Below, piece after piece: positions 9,240-17,971 of a stretch of DNA of 64,000 bases (position 1 is the first letter of the stretch; every line of letters starts with the position of its first letter). The notes below the pieces were generated by a model, which had not been told where the DNA came from, did no database searches, and saw nothing but the letters and a program-made list of their open reading frames with translations. Position numbers and translations under genes: made by a program. The DNA comes from Planctomycetales bacterium (GTDB lineage Bacteria > Planctomycetota > Planctomycetia > Planctomycetales > Planctomycetaceae): assembly GCA_028285345.1 (NCBI GenBank), contig JANQPT010000045.1:56127-120126 (forward strand), read 5' to 3'.

Positions 9240-10460
9240 ATGCACGTGCTGTTCGTCCACAACAACTTCCCCGCTCAATTCGGCCACATCGCCCGGCACT
9301 TGGTCAAGAATAAGGGTTTTCAATGTTCGTTCGTCTGCGAGCACCCCTCGGGCGAGTTCGACGGCGTGCGGCGGATTGAATACAAGGCAAAGGGGGGCGC
9401 GACCAAGGCCACGCACTATTGCAGCCGCACGTTTGAGAACGCCACTTGGCATGCTTGGGGCGTCTATGAAGCAATGAAAGCGCTGCCGGACGTCAAACCG
9501 GATCTCGTTGTCGGCCACAGCGGATTCGGCAGCACGCTCTGGCTGGCCGATTTGTACGACTGCCCGATCATCAACTACTTCGAATACTATTATCGCGGCC
9601 ACGGCTCCGATCTCGATTTCCGGCCCGAATTCCCGGCCAACGAAATGAGCATCCTGCGGTCTCGGACCCGCAACGCGATGATCATGCTCGACCTGCAGAC
9701 CTGCACCCGCGGTTACTCCCCCACCAATTGGCAGCGGAATCTGTTTCCGTCCGAATACCAGCACAAGCTGGAGACCATCTTCGACGGCGTCGACACCGAA
9801 CTGTGGCATCGCCGCGAGGCACCCCGCAAGGTCGCCAATCGCGAAATCCCCGCCGATACCAAAATCTTGACTTACGTCTCTCGCGGTTTTGAATCGATGC
9901 GCGGCTTCGACATTTTCATGAAGGTTGCCAAACGGATTTGCGACGCCCGCAACGACGTCGTCTTCGTTGTGGTCGGCACCGACCGGGTGGCGTACGGCGG
10001 CGACTTGAATCACATCCCGGAGAAATCGTTCCGCGAACACGTGATGAAGCAGGACAAGTACGACCTAAGCCGCTTTATATTCACCGGACGGGTTCCGACT
10101 CCCGATTTGGTCGACATTCTCAGCCTCGGCGACCTGCACATTTACCTCACGGTGCCGTTCGTGCTCTCTTGGTCGATGATGAACGCCCTCTCGGTCGGTT
10201 GCACGGTGCTGGCCTCCGACACCGCACCGGTGCGGGAAATGATCGAGCACGAAAAAAACGGCCTGCTGGCCGGGTTCTCCGACGTCGACGGCCTGACCGA
10301 ACAGGCCCTCAAAGTTCTCGACGACCCGCAGGCGTTCCGGCACCTCGGCAAAGCGGGCGAAGAGATGATTCTGGAGCAATACAGCCTGGAGAAAAAGACG
10401 CCGGAATTGCTAGCGCTGTATGAACGGACGGTCAACGAAGGGGCCGGCAGCGGGCAGTAA
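9240..10460 (+). CDS. Family 4 glycosyltransferase
   Basis: 406 residues; ATG 9240 is preceded by AGGGAG (9227-9232) at 7 nt. The N-terminal Rossmann half begins MHVLFVHNNFPAQFGHIARHL. The C-terminal half has the GT-B nucleotide-sugar domain: ILTYVSRGFESMRGFD, HIYLTVPFVLSWSMMNALSVGCTVLASDTAPVREMI and DPQAFRHLGKAG. This fits retaining family-4 glycosyltransferases, which transfer a sugar from a nucleotide donor to a glycan or small acceptor at the cytoplasmic face. Donor and acceptor are not identifiable. It stands alone, so no pathway is suggested by neighbours. Confidence 0.85.
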   Translation: MHVLFVHNNFPAQFGHIARHLVKNKGFQCSFVCEHPSGEFDGVRRIEYKAKGGATKATHYCSRTFENATWHAWGVYEAMKALPDVKPDLVVGHSGFGSTLWLADLYDCPIINYFEYYYRGHGSDLDFRPEFPANEMSILRSRTRNAMIMLDLQTCTRGYSPTNWQRNLFPSEYQHKLETIFDGVDTELWHRREAPRKVANREIPADTKILTYVSRGFESMRGFDIFMKVAKRICDARNDVVFVVVGTDRVAYGGDLNHIPEKSFREHVMKQDKYDLSRFIFTGRVPTPDLVDILSLGDLHIYLTVPFVLSWSMMNALSVGCTVLASDTAPVREMIEHEKNGLLAGFSDVDGLTEQALKVLDDPQAFRHLGKAGEEMILEQYSLEKKTPELLALYERTVNEGAGSGQ

Positions 10461-10519
10461 ATCCCGCGCGGCATTCCGCGTTTAAGAGTACGGCCCGTCT
10501 CGCAACCGGAGAACCTCCG

Positions 10520-12520
10520 ATGCCGCACTCGACCTCGAAACGTAGTTTAGCCCACGTCGCCGTCTGGTGCTGCCTGGTGATCATTTTGGCGGCCGCCGTA
10601 CAGCAACGTTCCGCGCCTCCGGAAGCCGAACAACAATACCAATTCGTACGCTTCGACGCCGAGACCCCGCTTGAGCGGCTGCTCGACAAGCAGATTGACG
10701 TTGATGTCACCGACACGCCCATCAGAACAGCGATCGAACAACTGGCGGCGGAGCAGGGGATCACGGTGCGGTTTGACGATGCTGCCTTTGAGAACCGGGA
10801 CTTGTTCTCGAATCCTGTCTCCATGCATTTGAAGCAAATCTCACTCCGCAATGCGCTGCAGTTGCTACTCGATCAATGTAATCCGACGATTGCCGGTTGG
10901 GACGATGCCACGTACGTCGAACAACCTGATGAATTGTTGATCACGTCTGTTGACGCTGCGTCGGAGATGTTGGAAACGCGTTTCTACCCGCTGCCCGACA
11001 TCACATACACGCCGCCGCTGCTGCCGAATCAGTTGTGGACGTTCGACATCGATTCGATGATTGAATTTATCGAATCATTGGCTGCTCCAGATAGCTGGGA
11101 AGCAATGGGCGGTCTCGCAACCATTCGGGAATCGGAAGGCGGGATGTTGATCAGCCAAACGCAGGCTGCCCACCGCGAGATACGCGATCTTTACGGACAA
11201 ATCGACCGATTCCAATCCCGTCCGTACGGTTCTGATTACCCCGCTCAACCGGGTCAAACCTACTCGAATACCGAGCAGGAAATCTTTATGTGGCTCACTC
11301 AATCGGCGGATCTGGATTTCGTCGATGCCCCCTTATCGGAAGTGCTCCACACTATCGGCGAAAACCAAAGAATCAACGTCTGGATCGACGAGCGGAGCTT
11401 GGATGACGAAGGAATTCGCAGCGACGAACCGAGCACAGTTCACGTTACCGGTATCTCGCTGGGGGCCGCATTGAAAATGGTGCTCGCGCCACAGCGACTG
11501 ACTTTCGTCGTCGACAATGACGTACTCGAAATCACCACACAAATCGCTGCCGAGGAGAATATTCGGGGACGGATGTACGACCTACGCCGTGTCTCGCTGG
11601 TTGGGGACTACGACACCGTCTGTGAATTGATCGCTATTGTCGTTGCACCGGAGACGTGGGAATTTAGCGGTCCGTGTCCGGTGATCAATTTGCCGGGAGT
11701 CATTGGATTCCCGCAAACAGAGGACGTCCATCATGAAATCGCGCAGCTGCTTCTTGACATCGAGCGCATTCGCACCACGCCGCGCCTCCAGCGACCGGCG
11801 GCAGCGCCGCTAAACCGCGATCGCCGCGCGAAACAGCGAATCGATCAAATTCTCGCGCGACCGGTCAGCCTCAAATATGAAAACCGCCCGCTGACCGACG
11901 TGATGAATGCGATCGCCCGCGAGTGTCAGATCCCACTGTGGATCGATCAATGGGCGCTAAGTGACGAGAACGTCAGCCCCGTGATGCATATAAGCGCCGA
12001 CATCGAAAATGTGTCGCTCAAAGATGCGCTGGAGACGCTGCTCAAACCGCAGAAACTCGCAGCAGTCTACAATCACGAAATGCTCTACATCACAACAGAC
12101 ATCGTAGCCAACGAAATACTCACGCCCCGTGTCTACGATGCCGTCGACCTTCTGGATATCTACGCGCCCGGCTGGGTTGCTCAGCGAGAGCGGCAACTGC
12201 AAACGCTACAAAAGATCATGCTCCGCCGGAAGCGGCTGATGAGACAACAACTGCCAGGCCAAGGTTTCTTTCAGATTGCGCCGGAAGGATGGTACGCCAT
12301 GGGCGACGAGGAAACCGCAGCATTAGCTCCTACGTCAGCCGATAAGTACTTGGAACACCTTGTTAATGACATCGAGACTAACATCGCCCCCAAGTCCTGG
12401 GACAGCGTCGGCGGTCCCGGTACGATCATGGAATTCGAGGACGCCCTCGTCGTCCGCCAGACCGAGGCCGTGCATGAGCAAATCGCCGATTGGTTAAAAA
12501 AACTACGGCAAAAGAAGTAG
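10520..12520 (+). CDS. Exported protein with three STN/secretin-like repeats
   Basis: 666 residues; ATG 10520 has GGAGAA at 10508-10513. An N-terminal hydrophobic segment (VAVWCCLVIILAAAV) anchors or exports it. Three copies of one module follow at roughly residues 50-150, 255-340 and 450-545. Each reads 'short strand, hydrophobic helix, strand': IDVDVTDTPIRTAIEQL..., LDFVDAPLSEVLHTI..., VSLKYENRPLTDVMNAI..., and ends in S-L-(K/R)-x-A-L-x-x-(L/V)-L. This is the pattern of the secretin and TonB short N-terminal (STN) domain. No secretin pore domain is present. Family members are common in planctomycetes and unstudied; a periplasmic adaptor role is a guess. Confidence 0.7.
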   Translation: MPHSTSKRSLAHVAVWCCLVIILAAAVQQRSAPPEAEQQYQFVRFDAETPLERLLDKQIDVDVTDTPIRTAIEQLAAEQGITVRFDDAAFENRDLFSNPVSMHLKQISLRNALQLLLDQCNPTIAGWDDATYVEQPDELLITSVDAASEMLETRFYPLPDITYTPPLLPNQLWTFDIDSMIEFIESLAAPDSWEAMGGLATIRESEGGMLISQTQAAHREIRDLYGQIDRFQSRPYGSDYPAQPGQTYSNTEQEIFMWLTQSADLDFVDAPLSEVLHTIGENQRINVWIDERSLDDEGIRSDEPSTVHVTGISLGAALKMVLAPQRLTFVVDNDVLEITTQIAAEENIRGRMYDLRRVSLVGDYDTVCELIAIVVAPETWEFSGPCPVINLPGVIGFPQTEDVHHEIAQLLLDIERIRTTPRLQRPAAAPLNRDRRAKQRIDQILARPVSLKYENRPLTDVMNAIARECQIPLWIDQWALSDENVSPVMHISADIENVSLKDALETLLKPQKLAAVYNHEMLYITTDIVANEILTPRVYDAVDLLDIYAPGWVAQRERQLQTLQKIMLRRKRLMRQQLPGQGFFQIAPEGWYAMGDEETAALAPTSADKYLEHLVNDIETNIAPKSWDSVGGPGTIMEFEDALVVRQTEAVHEQIADWLKKLRQKK

Positions 12521-12537
12521 GTCATGCTGTGCATGAC
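12521..12537 (+). other. Stem-loop directly after the STN-like gene
   Basis: GTCATGC and GCATGAC form a perfect 7-bp stem with a 3-nt loop, starting on the base after the stop codon. No T-run follows, so it is not a typical terminator; it may protect the mRNA 3' end. Confidence 0.4.
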
Positions 12538-12722
12538 GATGAGGCCGTGCAAAGTGTTCGCTCCGAACGGGCATCCGCAAGCAATCAGCAACTTTACTGC
12601 GCTCGCGAACCTTGCGTTTCTCTTGAATGCTGCATCGGCATCGCCGGCTGAGAAAACCGGTTGCGTGTCGGTACGTGTCACGCAGAAGTAAGAGTTCTAG
12701 GACGCTCGGCGGCCTATTGAGT

Positions 12723-13310
12723 CTATGTCCCGGTAGTCCCCAGCAGTTTCAGCAATTGGCGTGATATCTGTTGCCACTGCTTTTGATCACCATTCGCCCG
12801 CACGATCAACACGCCCCCGCCGAGAAGCGAGAATACCAGTGCCGCAACCGCGCGGGAGTTGCCGCGAAAACAGAACGTGCCTTCGTCAATCCCTTGCTTG
12901 AGGATTCGCGTCAATCGGACTTCGATCTCGCTGCAGAACTCGCGATAGAGTTGCGCAGCCTCGTTGTCCAGGGCGGAGAATTCCGCGCCGAGCACGCCGC
13001 ACAGGCTCGCTGTTGACTCCCGTTCACTGCAAGGATTTGTTTGAAACAAAGCGATCCCGCGTCGCAGCTTTGCGGGGGCATCAAGTTCGGCGTCAACAAT
13101 CTCGTCAAACAGCGTCAAGAAGCATGCGCTGTAGCGCTCGAGCACGGCTTTGAGCAACAGTTGTTTCGAGGGATAGTGATGCAAGACGGTCGCCTTGCAC
13201 AATCCAACCTTCTCGCTGATTTGCTGAAAACTGACCGCGTTGGACCCACGCTGACGAATCAGCAGCTCAGCGGCCTCAAGTATCCGCACCTTCGTGTTGG
13301 CGGCAACCAT
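12723..13310 (-). CDS. TetR/AcrR-family transcriptional regulator
   Basis: 195 residues from the ATG at 13310 (MVAANTKVRILEAAELLIRQ); a longer frame from 13376 lacks support. The N-terminal helix-turn-helix is typical of TetR: ILEAAELLIRQRGSNAVSFQQISEKVGLCKATVLHHYPSKQLLLKAVLERY. The C-terminal two thirds are helical, probably the ligand-binding and dimerisation part, with a hydrophobic helix near the end (ALVFSLLGGGVLIV). Such proteins repress a neighbouring operon until a small ligand binds. There is no obvious adjacent efflux pump or enzyme, so the target cannot be inferred. Confidence 0.88.
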   Translation of the reverse strand: MVAANTKVRILEAAELLIRQRGSNAVSFQQISEKVGLCKATVLHHYPSKQLLLKAVLERYSACFLTLFDEIVDAELDAPAKLRRGIALFQTNPCSERESTASLCGVLGAEFSALDNEAAQLYREFCSEIEVRLTRILKQGIDEGTFCFRGNSRAVAALVFSLLGGGVLIVRANGDQKQWQQISRQLLKLLGTTGT

Positions 13311-13487
13311 GGGTTGTCTCTCGTGTTGGATTTCGAGGAAAGCGCTTTCAATGCCGCTCGATCGCCGACCGGTCAAATTGCACTCGTTCCGGCAACGCTA
13401 ATAACAGGCTCCCCCATCAAGATATAATGCCGAACTGTGACAATTGACTGGAGAAGCACTTGGGGCCCGAATCTGCGCCGCCGCGAC

Positions 13488-13530
13488 AAAAATGTGGCTG
13501 CCGCCGGGCGGGCGCTGCGGCGGCAGCCAC
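13488..13530 (-). terminator. Strong rho-independent terminator behind blaI
   Basis: A perfect 13-bp stem (13494-13506 with 13518-13530: GTGGCTGCCGCCG/CGGCGGCAGCCAC) with an 11-nt loop. On the minus strand it is followed by ATTTTTG (13487-13493). It lies 34 nt past the BlaI stop codon and makes blaI a single-gene transcript. Confidence 0.88.
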
Positions 13531-13563
13531 TACCGAGTTCAACTCGAAAGGTCCTCCGGAAGA

Positions 13564-13962
13564 TCAGTCCTGCTCCTCCGGCTGATGCTCCGCTTCCCAG
13601 CGATCGAGCATCTCGCGGAGTTCTTGGATTTCCTCGGGCGATATGTCCCGTTCGTGAATCAGGTGCTGTACCAGCGGCAGCGTCGCGCCGTCGAACAATC
13701 GTTGCAGGAAGTCGTCGACCGTCTCTCGAATGACTTGTCCGGGACGCACCTTGGGCGAATAGACCTTGCTGCGGCCCTCCTGTCGGGTCCGCAGGTAGCC
13801 CTTGGCCTCCAATCGGCGAAGGTAGGTTTGGACCGTTTTGAAATCGAGGTCACGACTTGCATCGACACGTTCAAACACCTGGCGCACAGTGGCGCTGCCC
13901 AGATCCCATACGATACGGGCAATTTGCAATTCCGCTTTGGAAGCCGCTTGCCGTTTCTTCAT
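13564..13962 (-). CDS. blaI: BlaI/MecI/CopY-family repressor
   Basis: 132 residues. The N-terminal winged helix matches BlaI/MecI (Penicillinase_R): ASKAELQIARIVWDLGSATVRQVFERV, then the recognition region DFKTVQTYLRRLEAKGYLRTRQEGRSKVYSP. The C-terminal part (about 80-125) is the helical dimerisation segment. Known relatives repress beta-lactamase or copper-export genes and are inactivated by the BlaR1/MecR1 sensor protease. No BlaR1-like M56 peptidase gene is in the window, so this copy is an orphan here. The upstream promoter carries a palindrome of the expected operator type, implying autorepression. The symbol denotes the family; the regulated function is unknown. Confidence 0.92.
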   Translation of the reverse strand: MKKRQAASKAELQIARIVWDLGSATVRQVFERVDASRDLDFKTVQTYLRRLEAKGYLRTRQEGRSKVYSPKVRPGQVIRETVDDFLQRLFDGATLPLVQHLIHERDISPEEIQELREMLDRWEAEHQPEEQD

Positions 13963-13993
13963 CTGCGTTTTTCCCCGTGTGTTGCAGACTGAC

Positions 13994-14028
13994 GACGCCC
14001 ATTATAGCTTACTTTTGTAAGTCGTCAA
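13994..14028 (-). promoter_or_regulatory. blaI promoter with operator palindrome in the spacer
   Basis: On the minus strand: -35 TTGACG (14023-14028), 16-nt spacer, -10 TATAAT (14001-14006), giving transcription from about 13994, 32 nt before the ATG. The spacer is almost filled by the palindrome CTTACTTTTGTAAG (14008-14021). BlaI/MecI operators have TAC/GTA half-sites of this kind, so bound repressor would block RNA polymerase directly. Confidence 0.8.
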
Positions 14029-14234
14029 GCATTTGGGCGAAATTCGACGATTTTCCGCTAAAACCACTCGCTGGCTCCCCAGGCCGGATCGGACCGGTTC
14101 AGGATTGAGGCTCGAAGAAACCGGGAATGATTCGTTAAGATGAATAGAGCGTATTTGCTCGCGCCCAAATTCATACAACCTGTTTCACAACTCTGGTCAC
14201 GGCGATATCGCCCCCTGAGATCATTCTTCCGCGA

Positions 14235-15191
14235 ATGCCCAAGTCCCTTCAAGAATACGTAGATTGGCTCGACAACCGCGAATTACTCTGGCCGCAAGTC
14301 GCCGAAGCGGCCCCCGCGAAAGCCACCCCCTCGATCAAACCGCTTGCCGGTATCCGGGGAGTCGTCTGGAACCTGTACGGAACCCTCCTGACGATTTCCG
14401 AGGGACGGTTGCTGCATCAACATCCGCTGCAATTGCCGATGCAAATCGCATTGGACAAGACGATTAAGGAGTTCAACATGTGGAACTCCATGAGTCGCAA
14501 GCCTGGGGCACCGTGGGAGTATTTTTTACACAAATACCTTGAAGTTTACGACCAACTGGCGATGAGCGGCACGGAAAAACGTGGTGAGGCGCCGGAGATC
14601 ATCAGCACCGAGATCTGGCGGCGGCTGATTGGAATGCTTCAACAAAAGGATTATCAATTTGACGCGGCCTTTTACGGCAGTCTGGATGACTTTTGCGAGA
14701 AGATCGCTTACTTCTTTCATGCAAATCTGCAAGGAGTTGCTGCGGCACCGGGAGCGCTTAGGGCATTGATCACTGTCGCGAAAATGGGTCGCACCCAGGG
14801 ACTGTTGGCCGATGCACAGTCGTTCAGTTTTGTGCAGATGTTGCGGGTGTTGCGGAAGCAAGGTAAACTACCCTCGCCAGCCAAGCTATTTGCACCGAAT
14901 TGCCTGACCCTTTCCTATCAGGTTGGAGTGCGAAAGCCGTCCAGATCCCTGTTTGAGGCGTCTGTTCGCAGTTTCGACCAATCGCAAATCAAGGCTCGCG
15001 AGATACTGTACGTCAGCTCACGTCTCAAAGATGATCTTGCAATTGCCAAGCAACTCGGCATGAAAACTGCTCTGTATGCCGGCGACAAGACCAGCGTCGA
15101 GGCGACTTCTGAAGAGTTGCGAGACATAACGGTCCGTCCAGATCGATTGTTGGTCGATTTACGACAGATTCAAAACATCCTTTCCCCCTGA
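14235..15191 (+). CDS. HAD-superfamily protein lacking the nucleophile Asp
   Basis: 318 residues. The fold of a haloacid-dehalogenase-like hydrolase can be followed: motif I VVWNLYGTLL (residues about 43-52), a helical cap, motif II in LLADAQSFS, motif III Lys in GVRKPS, and motif IV region ILYVSSRLKDDLAIAKQLG. In active HAD enzymes motif I is DxxGT, whose first Asp is the covalent nucleophile; here it is Asn46. Motif IV also has SS where GD is usual, though DD remains. The protein is therefore probably not a normal phosphatase or dehalogenase and may bind ligands or partners. It lies 56 nt upstream of a FabZ-like gene. Confidence 0.75.
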   Translation: MPKSLQEYVDWLDNRELLWPQVAEAAPAKATPSIKPLAGIRGVVWNLYGTLLTISEGRLLHQHPLQLPMQIALDKTIKEFNMWNSMSRKPGAPWEYFLHKYLEVYDQLAMSGTEKRGEAPEIISTEIWRRLIGMLQQKDYQFDAAFYGSLDDFCEKIAYFFHANLQGVAAAPGALRALITVAKMGRTQGLLADAQSFSFVQMLRVLRKQGKLPSPAKLFAPNCLTLSYQVGVRKPSRSLFEASVRSFDQSQIKAREILYVSSRLKDDLAIAKQLGMKTALYAGDKTSVEATSEELRDITVRPDRLLVDLRQIQNILSP

Positions 15192-15247
15192 GTCCCGTTC
15201 CCTTTCCTTCAACGCTCAGCCATGATCAGAGGGAGGAGAGCGCAAGT

Positions 15248-15748
15248 ATGCCGCCACCGTTTCTTTACAATCTCGACGAAATCGACTTTGACCAGCCGAT
15301 TTACGATATCGATGCGATTCGCCAGGTGAATCCTCAGCGCTGTGAGATGGAACACCTGACGGCAATCGTGCATGTCGATCGGGAAAACCATGGCTTGGTC
15401 GGCTACAAAGATATCACCGAGAATGAATTCTGGGTACAGGGTCACATGCCCGGCTATCCGTTGATGCCGGGTGTGATCATCTGCGAGGCGGGCGCACAGT
15501 TGGCGGGCTTCTACGCGCGGAAGTTCAGTCTGCTTGGTGGAGATTTTCTCGGTTTCGGCGGCATGGACGACATTCGTTTTCGAGCGCCCGTCTATCCGAA
15601 CAGCCGCTTGATCCTTATGGCTCGATGCACCAAATTGCGGCCGAAGATTCGGGCGGTAAATCAGGTGCAGGGTATCGTCGACGGGAAAATGGTCTTCTCC
15701 GGTTCGATTATCGGAGTGCCGATTACTCGAGACGGCAACTCGGAATAA
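15248..15748 (+). CDS. FabZ-like 3-hydroxyacyl-ACP dehydratase
   Basis: 166 residues; ATG 15248 follows a strong GGAGGAGAG site. A single hotdog domain carries the FabZ active-site segment QGHMPGYPLMPGVIICEAGAQ, with catalytic His66 and Glu80 in place. FabZ removes water from 3-hydroxyacyl-ACP during fatty-acid elongation in the cytoplasm. The N-terminal extension of about 35 residues and the divergent C-terminus make this less certain to be the housekeeping enzyme; it could serve a specialised acyl pathway, such as the ketosynthase/ACP cassette at 40.3-43.4 kb. Confidence 0.85.
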   Translation: MPPPFLYNLDEIDFDQPIYDIDAIRQVNPQRCEMEHLTAIVHVDRENHGLVGYKDITENEFWVQGHMPGYPLMPGVIICEAGAQLAGFYARKFSLLGGDFLGFGGMDDIRFRAPVYPNSRLILMARCTKLRPKIRAVNQVQGIVDGKMVFSGSIIGVPITRDGNSE

Positions 15749-15852
15749 TCGAGGCCGCTCCGGCCATTTTGTGCGGTCTGACGCACATTCCGCACAGGTC
15801 ACGTATTGTGGCCGCACGCAATCAACTCCTCGTCACCTAAACTGTTTCGTAG

Positions 15853-16482
15853 ATGGCTCTCCAACCCCGCCTTGATTTGCGTCCTTATTTCCAGACGCTC
15901 GACGATATTGATGGTCCGCTGAATTGGGAATCGCTCTTCGCAAATGACAATCCCGTCGAAGTCGAAGTCGGCGCAGGCCGCGGCCTGTTCCTGGTCAACG
16001 CCGGGTTGAGCAATCCCGAGACCAACTATCTCGGCATTGAATTGAGCTATAAAGAGGGTCGCCGAGCGGCAAGGCGTATCCATAAGCGGCAAATGCCGAA
16101 CGTCCGCGTCCTAGGCGGAGATGCGAAGTTGATCGTTGGAGAGCGGATACCGGTCAACAGCGTGTCGGCGGTCCACGTTTATTTTCCCGATCCGTGGTGG
16201 AAGCGGCGCCACAAGAAGCGGCGCGTGTTTGACGACGTCCTTTTGCAAGGAATCCGCCGGATTCTCATCGTCGGCGGTAATTTGCATGTCTGGACGGATG
16301 TGGAAGAGTACTTTCAGGTGATGACGGATCTGGTTCGCGAGACATCGTGGTTTGGTCCGCAGATCACACCGGCGGAACGCGCGGCGGAGCATGACCTGGA
16401 CTACCACACCAGCTTTGAACGCAAGAAACGGAAACTGGGTCTGCCGATTTATCGCGCGATGTGGAGTATGCTTGAGAAGTAG
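15853..16482 (+). CDS. trmB: tRNA (guanine-N7-)-methyltransferase TrmB
   Basis: 209 residues, the usual length for TrmB. It methylates G46 of tRNA using S-adenosylmethionine. The SAM-binding motif [11 protein letters not shown] (about residues 37-47) is followed by [17 protein letters not shown], the conserved [16 protein letters not shown] with catalytic Asp, and the C-terminal [13 protein letters not shown]. All hallmark residues are present. It stands 104 nt downstream of the FabZ-like gene with no convincing ribosome site. Confidence 0.94.
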   Translation: MALQPRLDLRPYFQTLDDIDGPLNWESLFANDNPVEVEVGAGRGLFLVNAGLSNPETNYLGIELSYKEGRRAARRIHKRQMPNVRVLGGDAKLIVGERIPVNSVSAVHVYFPDPWWKRRHKKRRVFDDVLLQGIRRILIVGGNLHVWTDVEEYFQVMTDLVRETSWFGPQITPAERAAEHDLDYHTSFERKKRKLGLPIYRAMWSMLEK

Positions 16483-16689
16483 CCGGCTCACTCGCTAAGC
16501 AATACCGCCGCTGACGCCTGGTGTGTGTTTTGCGGGCGGTCAAAGGGGATTGACCATAACCCATTGATGCGCCTACAATTGCGGCGCAGCTGAGCTGCCA
16601 GCATCATCGATTCTACATTCGTAACGGGACTTTCAAACGGCAGTGACTTCAGGCTCGTAGTACTACACAGAGCGTGAAGGAACTTGCCA

Positions 16690-17346
16690 ATGATCTCGAT
16701 GTCCGAGAATCAAACCAGTACCACCGATTCAGGAGAACCGGCGGTCGCGATCAGTGACGCCCGGCTCGTGGAAGATGTGCGCCGTGGCGACCGCGATGCC
16801 TACGGCGGGCTGGTGATGCGTTATGAGCGACGGTTGATCGGCGTGCTCATGCGTTTCATTCGCGATCCTGAATTGGCCCGTGACTTGGCCCAGGAAACGT
16901 TTCTTCGCGCTTATGAGCGGCTCGATCAATTCGATCCGTCTCGACGATTTGGCCCGTGGTTATTCCGCATCGGCGTCAATTTGACGTTGGATCATCTGAG
17001 GCGCAAAAAACGGCGAGGTTGGACATCGTTGTTCTCCGAGAGCGCGTCAGAAAAGTCCCCCGACCCCGCAACGGCGGATCCCCGCAAGCATCTGGAATTG
17101 AGCCAGGAAGTTCACCACGTTCTGGAGCAGATTCCGGAGAAGTATCGCACCGTGTTGATTCTTCGTGATCTGGAGAATTTCTCGACCTCAGAAATCGCCG
17201 CAATTGAGAATCGCAAAGAAGCGACGATTCGTTGGAGGTTGGCTGAGGCGCGGATGCGTTTTCAGAAGATCTGGGCCAAGCGGAATTTGAATCAGGATGT
17301 ATCTCTCACGTTGACTGAAGACGAGAATCAGAGCGATGAACTGTAA
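16690..17346 (+). CDS. ECF-type RNA polymerase sigma factor
   Basis: 218 residues from ATG 16690, chosen because GAAGGAA (16676-16682) is well placed; TTG 16684 and ATG 16699 are alternatives. Region 2 is clear (RFIRDPELARDLAQETFLRAYERLDQFDP), followed by the promoter-melting segment FGPWLFRIGVNLTLDHLRRKKRR. After a linker, region 4 contains a helix-turn-helix (LRDLENFSTSEIAAIENRKEATIRWRLAEARMRF). The next gene overlaps by 11 bp and encodes a matching zinc-finger anti-sigma factor, so the pair is cotranscribed and translationally coupled. The regulon is unknown. Confidence 0.93.
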   Translation: MISMSENQTSTTDSGEPAVAISDARLVEDVRRGDRDAYGGLVMRYERRLIGVLMRFIRDPELARDLAQETFLRAYERLDQFDPSRRFGPWLFRIGVNLTLDHLRRKKRRGWTSLFSESASEKSPDPATADPRKHLELSQEVHHVLEQIPEKYRTVLILRDLENFSTSEIAAIENRKEATIRWRLAEARMRFQKIWAKRNLNQDVSLTLTEDENQSDEL

Positions 17347-17908
17347 CGACTTCAAACACGATCTGGCTCTGTTGGCGGGTGAAGATTTAGAAGAGGCAGA
17401 AGCGAAAACGGCGGCACGGCATTCCGCAGAATGCCCTTCCTGCCGTGACTCCCTGCGACACCTCGAAGACAGCCAGACGATCATGCGAACGGTCCGGGAA
17501 ACCCCCTTGGACGTCGACGTGCCCTCACTTTGGCCTCGAATTCGCGCGCAGTTGATGCCCGCGACGTTGGAGCAAACAGGGCAGCATTACCCGAATTGGG
17601 TTCCGTCCGCGACGTTGGCGGCGGCCTGCTTGGCACTGCTGGTCTTTGTGGGGTCGACCCCCATGTTCGATTCCCAGCAGCCCTCCTCCTCAACGCAGCA
17701 CGCGCCGCTGGGACAAAGCACCCTATTTGACTACAGGACGCCGCCGCAGATAACCGTCCCATGGGCCAATAGGGACGCTTCGTCCGCCGATTTGATGCCA
17801 GAAACCTTGCCGGCGGACGCTTGGCAGAGCGACCAGTTTTCGAGAGAATTGAATCCGGTTTTCCAACGGAATCCAAATTCCGATGAGAACCGGCCGATTC
17901 GATACTAA
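17336..17908 (+). CDS. Membrane anti-sigma factor (ZAS type)
   Basis: 190 residues. The start overlaps the sigma-factor stop by 11 bp. The N-terminal cytoplasmic zinc-binding anti-sigma domain carries the HxxxCxxC motif (HSAECPSC, about residues 29-36) after an N-terminal Cys. A transmembrane helix follows at about residues 85-103 (WVPSATLAAACLALLVFVG), then a periplasmic tail of about 85 residues rich in Pro, Asp and Asn. Such proteins hold their ECF sigma factor at the membrane until a signal or protease releases it. The partner is the preceding gene product. Confidence 0.88.
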   Translation: MNCNDFKHDLALLAGEDLEEAEAKTAARHSAECPSCRDSLRHLEDSQTIMRTVRETPLDVDVPSLWPRIRAQLMPATLEQTGQHYPNWVPSATLAAACLALLVFVGSTPMFDSQQPSSSTQHAPLGQSTLFDYRTPPQITVPWANRDASSADLMPETLPADAWQSDQFSRELNPVFQRNPNSDENRPIRY

Positions 17909-17971
17909 TGACTTGTCAAAGCCTGATCGAAGGTTTGACAGAGCAATCGTTCTCTTGACAGGTTGGTGACG

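Noticed and set aside
16657..16666. GTAGTACTAC palindrome upstream of the ECF sigma gene
   Set aside because: Only 10 bp, and not at a spacing that fits an ECF promoter with the GGGAC at 16626; too weak to call.
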